From NCBI RefSeq assembly GCF_022549215.1, contig NZ_JAKZFC010000006.1:124001-188000 (forward strand): DNA of 64,000 nucleotides. Direction: 5' to 3'. The notes beneath the pieces were generated by a model. It saw nothing but the letters and a program-made list of their open reading frames with translations, did not search any database and was not told the DNA's origin. Below, piece by piece: positions 1 through 8,342 of the stretch. Each line of letters opens with the position of its first letter. Position 1 is the first letter of the stretch. This DNA comes from Solibacillus palustris (lineage in GTDB: Bacteria > Bacillota > Bacilli > Bacillales_A > Planococcaceae). The position numbers and the translations under genes were made by a program.

Positions 1-681
1 AGGATGAATCGTTGTATCCTTCATCTCCAAAACAGAAAAAATATGTTCTTTCACATAATCATAAAATGGCTGCGCGGCAATCCGTTCAACAATAAAGCCT
101 GCGAGAGCCACACCATAGTTCGAATAGGCAACCACATCTCCTGGCTCATGTATTTGATAAGGCTCAGTAATGTGAAGCATTTCTTTCAAGGACTTTACGT
201 CAGCTGCAGACATATAGAATAAATCTGTAAATTTCTCCTCCCAACCAGCATTATGATGCATAAGATTCAACATCGTGATGGGGGTATCATATTGCAGTTT
301 CGTCAAAAAGTCGTCCGGCAAATATGCGCGAATATCTTCATCTAAATCTAACTTTCCCTGCTCTACAAGCTGCATCACACTAGTCCATACAAGGAGCTTC
401 GTAACAGACCCCCATTCAAAAACAGTATCTGGTGTGACTTTTATCTGATTTTCAATATCTGCATAGCCATAGGACGTATTCATGAAAATTTCTCCGTCCT
501 TTACAATTAACACATTTGCTCCAGCCGTAGTCCTCCCAATGTAGTTAGTTGCATATTCATCCACACGGTTCTTTAGTTCAGCGTAAGGAATCCCTGAAGG
601 TGTCATGATTCCTTCTTTTGCAGAAGCAGCTGATACAAAACTAAGAACAAGTACTAATACCATTAAAGTAATTTTCCTCAA
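1..681 (-). CDS. Serine hydrolase, class C beta-lactamase-like, 3' end outside window
   Basis: Reading leftwards, 227 codons run open to the window edge, so the C-terminal part is missing. The start is a TTG at 681 behind a GGGGGAGA ribosome site. A signal peptide (charged Arg-Lys, hydrophobic stretch, Ala-Ser-Ala cleavage site) indicates export. Family marks are the SxxK nucleophile motif (Ser-Val-Thr-Lys after Trp-Gly) and a Tyr-Ser-Asn triad. Proteins of this fold act on D-Ala-containing wall peptides or small esters; the substrate cannot be read here. The C-terminal HxG motif would lie outside the window. Confidence 0.85.
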   Translation of the reverse strand, partial: MRKITLMVLVLVLSFVSAASAKEGIMTPSGIPYAELKNRVDEYATNYIGRTTAGANVLIVKDGEIFMNTSYGYADIENQIKVTPDTVFEWGSVTKLLVWTSVMQLVEQGKLDLDEDIRAYLPDDFLTKLQYDTPITMLNLMHHNAGWEEKFTDLFYMSAADVKSLKEMLHITEPYQIHEPGDVVAYSNYGVALAGFIVERIAAQPFYDYVKEHIFSVLEMKDTTIHP

Positions 682-880
682 TAAATCTCTCCCCCTTAAA
701 CATCAATATTTTTAAAATATACAATATATTGCATTTTTGTCAATTGACATTTGTTGATGGAGAATAAGTAAGTACCTTGCGGATTTACAAAAATATCTAT
801 TTAAAGTTTCTCGCCATTTATCTATCGGTTTGCTACTGTGAAATGCCCTGCAAAGCACGCGTACTACTATATTTTTATAA

Positions 881-923
881 TGAAACACGGTATCTCAAAT
901 TGTTTTTGATCTACCGTGTTTCA
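881..923. terminator. Hairpin between two leftward genes
   Basis: A perfect 12-bp inverted repeat (TGAAACACGGTA at 881-892, complement at 912-923) lies just downstream of the NHL gene and probably ends its transcript. A clean T-run is present only on the plus-strand side. Confidence 0.6.
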
Positions 924-963
924 CTGTTCTTCTCTTTTTAGTCTTTTAAATTAATAAAAATTA

Positions 964-1917
964 TCACATATAATATGCTAAAGTTCCGGAGTCTGTATTG
1001 CCAAAAGTCAGATACCAAGGTGATCCTAACTGTTTCCCTGCTGGTATGAAAACGTTAAAAGTCTTTGTTTCAACATCGTAACGACGTACAGAACCTGTAT
1101 CAGGACCAGTTCCCGAAATAGGCACAAACAGTTTTCCGCATGGACCAAACAAGATTGCCATTGCAAAAGCACGCGGGCTACCAACTGTATCAAGCTCAAT
1201 CTTATCTAGGAATTTACCGGTTTTGCCATTGAAAATAAGAATTTTATCTGTATCGTTTTCGTCGGCACGAAAACTCGTTACATAAAGGTTACCGTCTGGA
1301 CCGAAGACTAATCCTTCAGGGCGGTGTAGCTTATTGACAGCATTGCTTTCAACAAACACCTTTTTGAACGTTCTTTTTACTGGATCGAACTGTAATACCC
1401 AGCCGTCGAGTGGGTCAAAAGGATTGAAGACTGAAACATAAAGCAAACCGTCTGGACCGAAGACTACACTGCGTGGAAAAAATGGTTTATTGAAGCAAGA
1501 GTGATTAAAATTACCGAGAAATTCACCAGTAGTACCATTATACGCGCGTAGTTCTCCAGGTTGAGGTGTGTCGCCGGGGCCCTGTAAGTCTGCTACATAT
1601 AATACATTGTTATAGGAAAGAACGATGCCACGTGGGGCAAATGGTGCTCCTTTTTGAATAGAACTAACAAGTTCACGTAGAAACGACCCAGTGTGTCCAT
1701 TGTACTTTAATACATTACCGTTTTGTGGCTGATTCACGTTCTGGTTGGAAACGAAAAGATTACCTAGTTGGTTGAAAATAATACCTCTAGGACCATGCAA
1801 TCCACCACTTTCAGATGTTACAAAAGTATCAAGGAATTTTCCAGTTGTTGCGTCAAAACGCTTGATTGTATCGTCACTTGTGTCACCAATATAAAGAAAA
1901 TCTCTATAAATACCCAA
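964..1917 (-). CDS. NHL-repeat / SMP-30-like beta-propeller protein
   Basis: The 317-residue protein starts at a TTG (1917) with AAAGGAGGG about 7 nt upstream. It has about six repeats of the form Gly-Pro-xGly-xLeu-Tyr-Val followed by a phrase like TGKFLxxF, typical of NHL or SMP-30 six-bladed propellers. There is no signal peptide or membrane segment, so it is probably cytosolic. Such propellers serve as lactonases or binding platforms, but no lactonase metal site is evident, so no activity is assigned. It stands alone, with terminator-like hairpin 881-923 downstream. Confidence 0.7.
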   Translation of the reverse strand: MGIYRDFLYIGDTSDDTIKRFDATTGKFLDTFVTSESGGLHGPRGIIFNQLGNLFVSNQNVNQPQNGNVLKYNGHTGSFLRELVSSIQKGAPFAPRGIVLSYNNVLYVADLQGPGDTPQPGELRAYNGTTGEFLGNFNHSCFNKPFFPRSVVFGPDGLLYVSVFNPFDPLDGWVLQFDPVKRTFKKVFVESNAVNKLHRPEGLVFGPDGNLYVTSFRADENDTDKILIFNGKTGKFLDKIELDTVGSPRAFAMAILFGPCGKLFVPISGTGPDTGSVRRYDVETKTFNVFIPAGKQLGSPWYLTFGNTDSGTLAYYM

Positions 1918-2139
1918 AAAAGCCCTCCTTTCTATTTAAAATATTGTAAGTATTAAATTTTCATATACTTTACTTTAATAATCTATGATAAAGAAAGTGT
2001 ATTGTTTTAGGGAACTATCTTGATAAAACAGCAAAATTTATATTTCTACATACACTTTTATTTGCAATAGATACTTTGAACATTAATAACGAGACATTAG
2101 GAAAAAGTAATTAATACTTATTTAACCAATAAATTGAGT

Positions 2140-2168
2140 GTATGGATTTCTAGCATCTAACAATACTA
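2140..2168 (+). promoter_or_regulatory. Forespore sigma-G-type promoter for the 2210 gene
   Basis: GTATG at 2140-2144, a 17-bp spacer, and AATACTA at 2162-2168 match the sigma-G/F pattern (-35 G-M-A-T-R, -10 CATnnTA) closely. It lies inside an upstream in-frame extension beginning at 2138, which argues that the extension is not translated. Confidence 0.55.
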
Positions 2169-2209
2169 ATATTGAAAAAAATGTGCTACGAAAGAAAGGA
2201 CGAGGAACA

Positions 2210-2497
2210 GTGGCTAAAAAAAGGGCAGGTACACCAAGCTGGAAACAAAATCATCCAAGTACTTTATTATCAAATTCTGTTGAAAGGTCAGATCGAGCGG
2301 TAAAACAAGCAATGTCTCACCCAGAAGAAATTGCAGTAGAGCATGCCTTTCATTCTATTGAGCGTACCGAAAATGCACTTCACAATGCTGAACAGCGTCA
2401 GGAGCATTTAGATATTGTTGGACAAAATAAAGGGAAATTATCGGAAATAAAACAGCAATTACATGAAGTACAAGAAAATTTAAGAGATCCAAACTAA
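2210..2497 (+). CDS. Small hydrophilic protein, probably spore-associated
   Basis: I place the start at GTG 2210, giving 95 residues, because AAAGGACGAGG precedes it and because the probable promoter at 2140-2168 lies within the longer ATG-2138 version. The N-terminus is basic (MAKKRAGTPSWKQNHPS) and the rest is predicted helical, rich in Glu, Gln and His, with a likely C-terminal coiled coil. There are no Cys residues and no membrane segment. I do not recognise the family. The forespore-type promoter and small size suggest a spore-core protein; that is inference. Confidence 0.7.
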   Translation: MAKKRAGTPSWKQNHPSTLLSNSVERSDRAVKQAMSHPEEIAVEHAFHSIERTENALHNAEQRQEHLDIVGQNKGKLSEIKQQLHEVQENLRDPN

Positions 2498-2504
2498 ATC
2501 GGAG

Positions 2505-2591
2505 TAACCCCGTAAATTTGCTGCGACTGATAAGTTAGTGTAAAAATCTAGCTTTGAAAGGTTGCAACTAAACGAACGGGGTTATTCTTCT
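2505..2591 (+). terminator. Long-loop terminator-like structure
   Basis: TAACCCCG at 2505-2512 pairs with CGGGGTTA at 2577-2584, followed by TTCTTCTTG. The 64-nt loop may hold a smaller hairpin. It lies directly after the 2210 gene, and could also insulate the convergent endopeptidase gene. Confidence 0.45.
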
Positions 2592-2644
2592 TGTTAAGAA
2601 TTAATGAATATGCACCGGGAGTAATAATCTAATAATTCGAATAA

Positions 2645-3835
2645 TTACCAATAAAGTGCAACTAAAAAAATTCCTAATGCTTCTTCGTAAATTTCATCGA
2701 ACTGACTAATTGGCAAAGGGTTTGTACCTAGGCCTAGCTCTATAGTAAAACCTGGTCTGCGCCAATCTTGTATAAACCAATCTTTATAGCCGGCATAGCT
2801 ATCAATTGTTTGAACAGGCTCATATCCGCTCACTCGCGCAAACTCGTTTACTAACTGTTCTGATTCTGGTGGTTCTAACCCTTGAAATCCCCAATAAATG
2901 ACTTCGCCTTGTGTATGGAACGCTAATACTCGAGCAAAATCCATTTCTCTTGTGAGCTCTGCCATTGCAATTGACTCTGGCTGTGATAGCGGACTTTCTC
3001 CACCATAATCGCGAGGACCTGGCGTTTTTGGATTATTTTCTCTTTCTAATTCCCATTCTGCTGGGAACTGATCATTTAAATCCACTCCATTAATATTTGC
3101 TTTCCAACCTGAAAAATCGGCACTCTCACCATTCCATTCAATTAAATTTGTTCGAATCGTCTCGTTTGTAGGAGGCCCATTTAACACTAAATCTACTCCA
3201 TCCGGATTAACCATCGGGACGATAGACAAATTCGTCTGAAGATATAAGGGCAATGTATAAAGTCCTCTTATCGAACCATTATTCGTTAGCGATAATAAAT
3301 AATCATTTAAAAATGTCATCACAATTGGTGTTGTTATCCATTCATTTGCATGGAATGACGCATTAAAATGCACACGTTTTTGCCCGCTACCAATGTGAAG
3401 TCCTGGAATTTTATTACCTAAAACAGAATTTCCAATTGACTTATTAATAAGAAATGGATAAATCATTTGCAGTGTACTAATGTCATTCATCATTGTGCTA
3501 TAGTCGTAATTTTGTTTTCCATTGACTACTCTCCAAGTTACACGAATCGGCAGCACGATTACTTGCCCGATTTGTAATCGATTGGGATTTAATGTAGGGT
3601 TCAGTAAATAAATTGCATCAGTGGGCATATTGATTCTTTGTGCGATCGCCCAAATAGAGTCACCACGTTGAATTGTATATTGATTTGTTACGTATCCAGG
3701 AATTTTAACTTTTTGATTAATTTTTAGTGCTTGGGCGTTTATATTTGGATTAGAATCAATAATTAATTGAAGAGGAAGTTTAAAAACCTGGCTATAATAC
3801 CAAATGGAATCACCCGGTCTAATGAAAACGTCCAA
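2645..3835 (-). CDS. Gamma-D-glutamyl-meso-diaminopimelate peptidase I (LysM-LysM-M14)
   Basis: This zinc carboxypeptidase-fold enzyme cuts the gamma-D-Glu-meso-diaminopimelate bond of wall peptides. I choose TTG 3835 (396 residues) because GGGAGGA lies 6 nt upstream and the first LysM begins at once; a longer version from 3904 lacks a ribosome site. Two LysM domains (about 4-47 and 53-97) bind glycan, followed by an M14 domain. Zinc ligands are in HANE (His162, Glu165) and a later FHTQGE; the catalytic Glu is in FTIELGLG. The domain order matches endopeptidase I of Bacillus sphaericus, linked to sporulation. There is no signal peptide, consistent with a mother-cell or cytosolic enzyme. Confidence 0.93.
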   Translation of the reverse strand: MDVFIRPGDSIWYYSQVFKLPLQLIIDSNPNINAQALKINQKVKIPGYVTNQYTIQRGDSIWAIAQRINMPTDAIYLLNPTLNPNRLQIGQVIVLPIRVTWRVVNGKQNYDYSTMMNDISTLQMIYPFLINKSIGNSVLGNKIPGLHIGSGQKRVHFNASFHANEWITTPIVMTFLNDYLLSLTNNGSIRGLYTLPLYLQTNLSIVPMVNPDGVDLVLNGPPTNETIRTNLIEWNGESADFSGWKANINGVDLNDQFPAEWELERENNPKTPGPRDYGGESPLSQPESIAMAELTREMDFARVLAFHTQGEVIYWGFQGLEPPESEQLVNEFARVSGYEPVQTIDSYAGYKDWFIQDWRRPGFTIELGLGTNPLPISQFDEIYEEALGIFLVALYW

Positions 3836-4008
3836 ATAGTTCCTCCCTTTATCATTCATCAATAGAAAAGTATATGAAACTGTAGTCAAATTATTATTAG
3901 ACAATGGGAACCAATTATTCCAATTAAACCGAATAAACCTTGTACAACATGCAACCTAAACATTGTGAAGTGGTTGCACTTCTTGACATTAGTTAATGCG
4001 AGTAAAGC

Positions 4009-4037
4009 GGATAAAAAATGATTTTTCACTCACACTA
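4009..4037 (+). promoter_or_regulatory. Forespore sigma-G-type promoter for the Asn/Gln-repeat gene
   Basis: GGATA at 4009-4013, a 17-bp spacer and CACACTA at 4031-4037 match the sigma-G pattern with one -10 mismatch. The same -10 is found upstream of tlp at 27974. Confidence 0.55.
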
Positions 4038-4057
4038 TTAGTGGAGGTGATTGTAGA

Positions 4058-4237
4058 ATGGGAAGTAATAAACATAAAAACAATAAAACGCAGGATAATA
4101 AAAAACAGCAAAATCAAAATCAAAATGCTAACAGAGAGCGCGCAAACAGAGAAGAGTTCGCTCAGGAAGTAAACTTCAACCGTAATCAAAATCAAAATCA
4201 AAATCAAAATCAAAATCAAAATCAAAAAAATTGCTAA
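4058..4237 (+). CDS. Asn/Gln-repeat small spore protein, gamma-SASP-like
   Basis: ATG 4058 follows a strong GTGGAGGTGA site and encodes 59 residues. The protein is almost wholly polar: an N-terminal Lys/Asn/Gln stretch, a central phrase REEFAQEVNF, seven Asn-Gln pairs and a final Lys-Asn-Cys. EFAQEVN resembles the EFASETN phrase of gamma-type small acid-soluble spore proteins, which are amino-acid stores degraded on germination. A forespore-type promoter upstream and a terminator downstream make it a single-gene unit. The SASP link rests on the short phrase and context, so it is tentative. Confidence 0.75.
   Translation: MGSNKHKNNKTQDNKKQQNQNQNANRERANREEFAQEVNFNRNQNQNQNQNQNQNQKNC
4184..4225 (+). 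repeat. Seven tandem AATCAA hexamers in coding sequence
   Basis: Seven perfect 6-bp units encode (Asn-Gln)7. Gain or loss of a unit by slippage would keep the frame, so protein length may vary between strains. The opposite strand gives a meaningless Ile-Leu ORF. Confidence 0.95.
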
Positions 4238-4252
4238 GTTTTTTTAGCCCGA

Positions 4253-4291
4253 CCCCAATATGCACTTCATAGTGTGTATTGGGGGTTTCTT
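4253..4291 (+). terminator. Rho-independent terminator after the Asn/Gln-repeat gene
   Basis: CCCCAATA at 4253-4260 pairs with TATTGGGG at 4277-4284, extended by an inner CAC/GTG helix and followed by GTTTCTT. Confidence 0.75.
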
Positions 4292-4326
4292 ATGTATTAA
4301 CCATTAAAGATAGACGAATTTGTAAA

Positions 4327-4527
4327 GCAAAAAACCCGGAAAATTAATTCCGGGTTTGATTACACCTACATTTTTCCTTCATGACACACTGTCATGCTTT
4401 AAGCATTGAATCTTAAGAATAACCTAAGACAACCGTGCTTGAGCATTCAGTTGATGGTTATTCAGAGTAAACGATCATTCGCACTCATCGGGTTAACCCT
4501 CCTAGTCACTTAGTTTGGAAGTGAAAT
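4327..4527 (-). ncRNA. Candidate structured small RNA under a forespore-type promoter
   Basis: About 200 nt with no convincing ORF begin 7 nt after a sigma-G-type -10 and end in a strong terminator (AAACCCGGAA at 4332-4341 paired with TTCCGGGTTT at 4348-4357, then a U-run). Reading leftwards it can form TCACTT/AAGTGA, GAATAACC/GGTTATTC enclosing CAAC/GTTG, and CATGACA/TGTCATG around GTG. I do not recognise it as a known riboswitch, 6S RNA, tmRNA or SRP RNA. Bacillus makes forespore-specific small RNAs such as CsfG, but I cannot confirm homology. It converges on the Asn/Gln-repeat spore gene. Confidence 0.5.
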
Positions 4528-4534
4528 CTTTAAT

Positions 4535-4562
4535 AGTATAGGGCAATTTGAATTTTTTATAC
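4535..4562 (-). promoter_or_regulatory. Forespore sigma-G-type promoter of the candidate RNA
   Basis: On the minus strand GTATA (4562-4558), 17 bp and TATACTA (4540-4534) give the same spacing as the spore-gene promoters in this window. Confidence 0.5.
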
Positions 4563-4695
4563 GCTAAAGATTATTTTTTTTGAACAAGTTTTATTTGAAA
4601 TTATGTATTGGTTTGAAATACGGAAAAACAACAATAATTTTGTGTACATCAAGTTACTGTTCACTTTCACAAAGAAATCTCTTCCATGAGATTAT

Positions 4696-5295
4696 CTAGG
4701 CTCGAACGATATCGACAACCATTGTTGCAATAAAATAAGTAATAATTGATATTATAGCGCCTTTCCATCCAAAAATGATTAAAGCAACTAAAAAAATGAG
4801 AATATTTAATGCAAGAATAGATTCACCCACAGAGAATGACGTTCTATTGGAGATAAGTAATGCCAACACGTCTGTGCCATCTAAAGCCCCGCCGTTTCGA
4901 ATGACAATTCCAATTCCCATACCGAGTAGTAAACCACCGATGAAAATGAGTAATATGAAATTTCCTTCAACAAATGTTGAGGACCTTTCAATAATTGCAG
5001 TTGAAATCGTTAATGAAATGATCCCCAGTGTAGCTAGAAAAGCGAATCGTTTTCCAAGATGTTTAAGACCGATTAGGACAAACGGAATATTTAATATGAA
5101 TAACACTACGCTAAGTGAAAAACCATATTTGTCAGATAGCATCATAGAAATACCTGTAATACCTCCATCAATTAAACCGTTTGGAATCAATATAACTTCA
5201 AGGCTAATAGCAGCCATCATTGCACCGATGATGATCCACGGGATTTTAAAGATAAGATCCAAAATATAAAACTTATATGGTTTTTTTCCTTTCAA
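4696..5295 (-). CDS. YitT-family membrane protein, short form
   Basis: The start is TTG 5295 with AAGGAG 8 nt upstream; 199 residues. Five or six hydrophobic segments carry family phrases such as IPNGLIDGGITGISMML and GxGIGIVIRNGGALDGTDVLA, both diagnostic of the YitT (DUF161) fold. Most Bacillus paralogues are near 280 residues with a cytosolic DUF2179 tail; this protein stops after the membrane domain, so the tail is missing by natural design or loss. Function of the family is poorly known. A weak hairpin at 4676-4693 follows it. Confidence 0.85.
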   Translation of the reverse strand: MKGKKPYKFYILDLIFKIPWIIIGAMMAAISLEVILIPNGLIDGGITGISMMLSDKYGFSLSVVLFILNIPFVLIGLKHLGKRFAFLATLGIISLTISTAIIERSSTFVEGNFILLIFIGGLLLGMGIGIVIRNGGALDGTDVLALLISNRTSFSVGESILALNILIFLVALIIFGWKGAIISIITYFIATMVVDIVRA

Positions 5296-5515
5296 ATAAG
5301 TTCTCCTTTTATAGATGGATGTTGGAGCAAAGGAAGTAGTCGAATGGTGTATAGTTATTCCTTTAACATTACTATGAGTAATTGTAGAAGATGATTCGTA
5401 TTTTGAAATAAATAATTGAGGTGAAATACTGTGGCTTATATCAATCCCTCATCTACATGTATTAATGAAATTATATCCATACTAAGGAGAAATAAATTAA
5501 TTTGAAGGTGAGTCG

Positions 5516-7084
5516 ATGAAACGAAAAATGGTAATGGCGTTTATTATATTTCTTGTCATAAGTACTGGACTTGTACTAGCAATTTCTATATCTCCAATAA
5601 AAGAGCTGGATGATTTTTCAATAAATTCAACAAAGAAGCCCGTTATACTTTTGGTCGTAGATTCATTAATGAGTGAACCATTACAAAAAGCAGTAAAAGA
5701 AGGAAAAGCACCTGCATTTGCATTTTTGATTAACAATGGACATTTTAATCAGGAGATAATTAGCTCTTATCCGACAATGTCTGTCACCATTGATAGTACG
5801 TTATTAACCGGTACGTATCCGAACCATCATAAAGTACCGGGATTGATTTGGTTTAAGGAAAATGAAAATCGAATGATTAGTTATGGAAGTGGAATCAGTG
5901 AAATATGGAATAATGGGCTGAAAAATGTTGCATTGGATAGTGTTGTTAGTCTTAATAAAGACCATTTAAGTAAAGAGGTTCAAACGATTCATGAAGAGCT
6001 AGCGAATCGGGAACTTCAATCCGCTTCGATTAATGGTCTTTTGTACCGTGGAAGTTATGAACATCAACTAAATGTCCCTAAGCTTATTACAATGGCAAAT
6101 TTTTTACCAAAAGAAATTGAAATGAATGGACCAACATTGTTTTCACTTGGAGCGTTATCTCAATATAACGGAGAGAATAATTGGCATAAATTTGTATGGA
6201 ATCGTATGGGAGTCAATAATCAATTCACGGTAAATGAGTTGAAATATTTAATCGAACAAAAGAAGTTACCATCCTTTACGCTTGCCTATTTACCGGATGC
6301 AGATGCTTCTATACACAAACATGGACCGGACGATTTAAAGGGCATCGAAAAAGCAGATCAGGCACTACAAGACTTATTCAATAGCTTCGTATCGTGGGAA
6401 GAAGCAATTCAAGAGGTAACGTGGATTGCACTAGGAGATAGCGGCCAATCATCCGTGAATAAAGATAAAAAAACTTCTTTAATTGATATAAATAAATCAT
6501 TGAAGAATTATACGTTTTTGGAAGGCAATAAAAGAGATGCCCAACTTGCCGTCGCCATTAATGAGCGCATGGCGTACATTTACGTAAATGATCAACAAGT
6601 TGAATTATCACAAATCGTGAACATTTTAAAAGAGGACAAACGTATTGGCTTTATTGCATGGAAAGATGAGCAAACAAATTATGTTGTAAGCCCACAAAGT
6701 GATGAGGAATTTACATTTTCACCAAAGGGTACGTATGTTGATGACTATGAACAATCGTGGAAAATTGCTGGTAATACTTCAATCTTAAATTTGAAGGTAA
6801 TTAATGGGGAACGTATTCAGTATCAAGATTATCCAGATGCCCTAGCAAGGCTACATGGAGCGCTTCATTCACAGGAAGGGCGTATCATTATCGTGGATGC
6901 CGAGCCGTCATATGAGTTCATTGAGGAACATAGTCATGACCATGCAGGAGGTGGCGCACATGGTAGCCTTCATAAAGTAGATTCCATTGTGCCAATGATT
7001 GTTACAGGAACAAATGAGTTCCCTCAATATAATCGACTTGTTGATGTGAAAAAATGGATTCTTCAACTATTGAGTGACACATAA
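5516..7084 (+). CDS. Exported alkaline-phosphatase-superfamily phosphodiesterase-like protein
   Basis: ATG 5516 follows GAAGGTGAG; 522 residues with an N-terminal signal anchor. The type I phosphodiesterase / nucleotide pyrophosphatase fold is seen in VVDSLMSE (first metal Asp), the nucleophile region around SYPTMSVTIDS with Thr, GTYPNHHKVPG, PDADASIHKHGPD (metal Asp and His), GDSGQ, and a late His-rich DHAGGGAHGSLH. These supply the two-zinc site, so the enzyme is probably active on an extracytoplasmic phosphodiester or phosphoester of unknown identity. It is monocistronic, ended by the terminator at 7072. Confidence 0.85.
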   Translation: MKRKMVMAFIIFLVISTGLVLAISISPIKELDDFSINSTKKPVILLVVDSLMSEPLQKAVKEGKAPAFAFLINNGHFNQEIISSYPTMSVTIDSTLLTGTYPNHHKVPGLIWFKENENRMISYGSGISEIWNNGLKNVALDSVVSLNKDHLSKEVQTIHEELANRELQSASINGLLYRGSYEHQLNVPKLITMANFLPKEIEMNGPTLFSLGALSQYNGENNWHKFVWNRMGVNNQFTVNELKYLIEQKKLPSFTLAYLPDADASIHKHGPDDLKGIEKADQALQDLFNSFVSWEEAIQEVTWIALGDSGQSSVNKDKKTSLIDINKSLKNYTFLEGNKRDAQLAVAINERMAYIYVNDQQVELSQIVNILKEDKRIGFIAWKDEQTNYVVSPQSDEEFTFSPKGTYVDDYEQSWKIAGNTSILNLKVINGERIQYQDYPDALARLHGALHSQEGRIIIVDAEPSYEFIEEHSHDHAGGGAHGSLHKVDSIVPMIVTGTNEFPQYNRLVDVKKWILQLLSDT

Positions 7085-7107
7085 TTATGAAGTCACTCAT
7101 TTTTTTA
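7072..7107 (+). terminator. Terminator overlapping the end of the phosphodiesterase gene
   Basis: GAGTGAC at 7072-7078 pairs with GTCACTC at 7092-7098, followed by seven Ts. The left arm includes the last codons of the gene. Confidence 0.8.
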
Positions 7108-7238
7108 TTGAATCTGAAGAAATACAATTAGGAATTGCGACAGGATGGGGTTACGTTTCATTTTTAATGAAGTAACAGTTACTGCATGTTACTAAAATTT
7201 CAACATAACATGTATTAACCCGATTCTGGAGGATCTAA

Positions 7239-7964
7239 ATGCAGTATCTACCTATAATTCTTTCTTCTCTTTGTACAGGCTTAGGAGCAATACCTGTATT
7301 GTTAATTAAAAATGTTTCCCATAAAGGAAAGGATATATTGCTAGCTTATACAGCAGGCATAATGGTTGCAGCTTCAGCCTATGGTTTAATTCCGTCAGCT
7401 CTAAAACTATCTAACATAATTGTGTTGGTAATAGGGATGCTGATTGGTACATTTGTCCTCACGATATTAGAAAGTCTAATTCCACATGTTGATTTAGAGC
7501 ACTCCCGCAAACCAGCGGATAATTCTAGTGTAATCATTTTGTTTTTAATTGCCATGTCCCTACATAACTTACCAGAGGGTTTGTCTGTTGGAATAAGTAA
7601 TGTAAGTAATGAACAGGAGTTGGGAGCACTTGTTTCCCTTGCTATCGGACTTCAAAATGTCCCTGATGGATTTTTGGTTGCTCTATTTTTAATAACACAA
7701 AATGTAAGACATGGTAAGGCGGTTTTTTTTGCAACTATTACAGGTATTATAGAAATGTGTGCTGGACTAATTGGGATGTTATTTGGAGAATCGTTTGATT
7801 ATATTATCCCTTATGGACTTGCTTTTGCTGCAGGTTCAATGCTCTTTGTTGTGTACAAAGAATTAATTCCGGAGAGTCATGGAGATGGCAATGAAAGAGC
7901 GGCAACAATAGCCTTCATTTTTGGTTTTCTTACAATGGTCATTCTAACAGATTGGTTTCGCTAA
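7239..7964 (+). CDS. ZIP-family divalent metal transporter
   Basis: The 241-residue membrane protein has about eight hydrophobic segments. HNLPEGLSVG (His109, Glu113) in the fourth segment and LQNVPDG (Asn140, Asp143) in the fifth are the ZIP binuclear metal site; family members more often have Glu where Asp143 stands. A polar loop near 84-96 contains His residues. ZIP proteins move zinc, iron or manganese into the cytosol. ATG 7239 follows GGAGGATCTAA. No metal-box operator is evident upstream. Confidence 0.9.
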   Translation: MQYLPIILSSLCTGLGAIPVLLIKNVSHKGKDILLAYTAGIMVAASAYGLIPSALKLSNIIVLVIGMLIGTFVLTILESLIPHVDLEHSRKPADNSSVIILFLIAMSLHNLPEGLSVGISNVSNEQELGALVSLAIGLQNVPDGFLVALFLITQNVRHGKAVFFATITGIIEMCAGLIGMLFGESFDYIIPYGLAFAAGSMLFVVYKELIPESHGDGNERAATIAFIFGFLTMVILTDWFR

Positions 7965-8048
7965 AATATCTATAACAATTGCCCAAACTTTACCGTTTGT
8001 TTTATTAGGTGAGATTGTTTTTTGAATTTAATTATTCCATGTAACTTA

Positions 8049-8104
8049 AAAAGCAGATGGTTTAGAAGGGGGGAATACCTCTTGTTGGCCGTCTGCTTTT
8101 CAAT
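8049..8104 (+). terminator. Terminator after the ZIP gene
   Basis: AAAAGCAGATGG at 8049-8060 pairs with CCGTCTGCTTTT at 8089-8100, one wobble, with a second G/C-rich helix inside the loop. Confidence 0.7.
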
Positions 8105-8215
8105 TTAGTTAAAAAATTTAGAAATGATTCCATGTGTAATAAAAACGAAATCAAGTATAATTTTTATTAGATATCCAAATACATTAATAGCAAATAATTA
8201 TGTTCCAATTCCAAC

Positions 8216-8285
8216 GTTATTTAGAAAAATATATAAAATTATAATTTTATTCATATTGGAGTTATGAGGTAAGTGCGATTACGAT
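8216..8285 (+). promoter_or_regulatory. Promoter block shared with the 11029 operon
   Basis: GTTAT (8216), 4 bp, AAAAATATATA (8225-8235), 17 bp, ATATTGGAGTT (8253), with TTGGAG as -35 at 8256-8261, 18 bp and TACGAT as -10 at 8280-8285. The same blocks at the same spacing occur at 10911-10980. An 18-bp palindrome (ATAAAATTATAATTTTAT) lies between the blocks only here. Probably the binding region of the adjacent LysR regulator. Confidence 0.6.
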
Positions 8286-8342
8286 AGAAATAGAAGAAAT
8301 TTGGAATAACTATTCCTAATGTAAATTGAAGGAGGGTTTAAA

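Noticed and set aside
2138-2209. N-terminal extension of the 2210 gene from ATG 2138
   Set aside because: No ribosome site, and a forespore-type promoter lies inside it.
3989-4225. Leftward Ile-Leu-rich ORF
   Set aside because: It is the complement of the AATCAA repeat gene and lacks a ribosome site.
4775-5269. 164-codon rightward ORF
   Set aside because: Antisense to the YitT gene, which has membrane-protein phrases and a good start; the antisense frame has no recognisable features.
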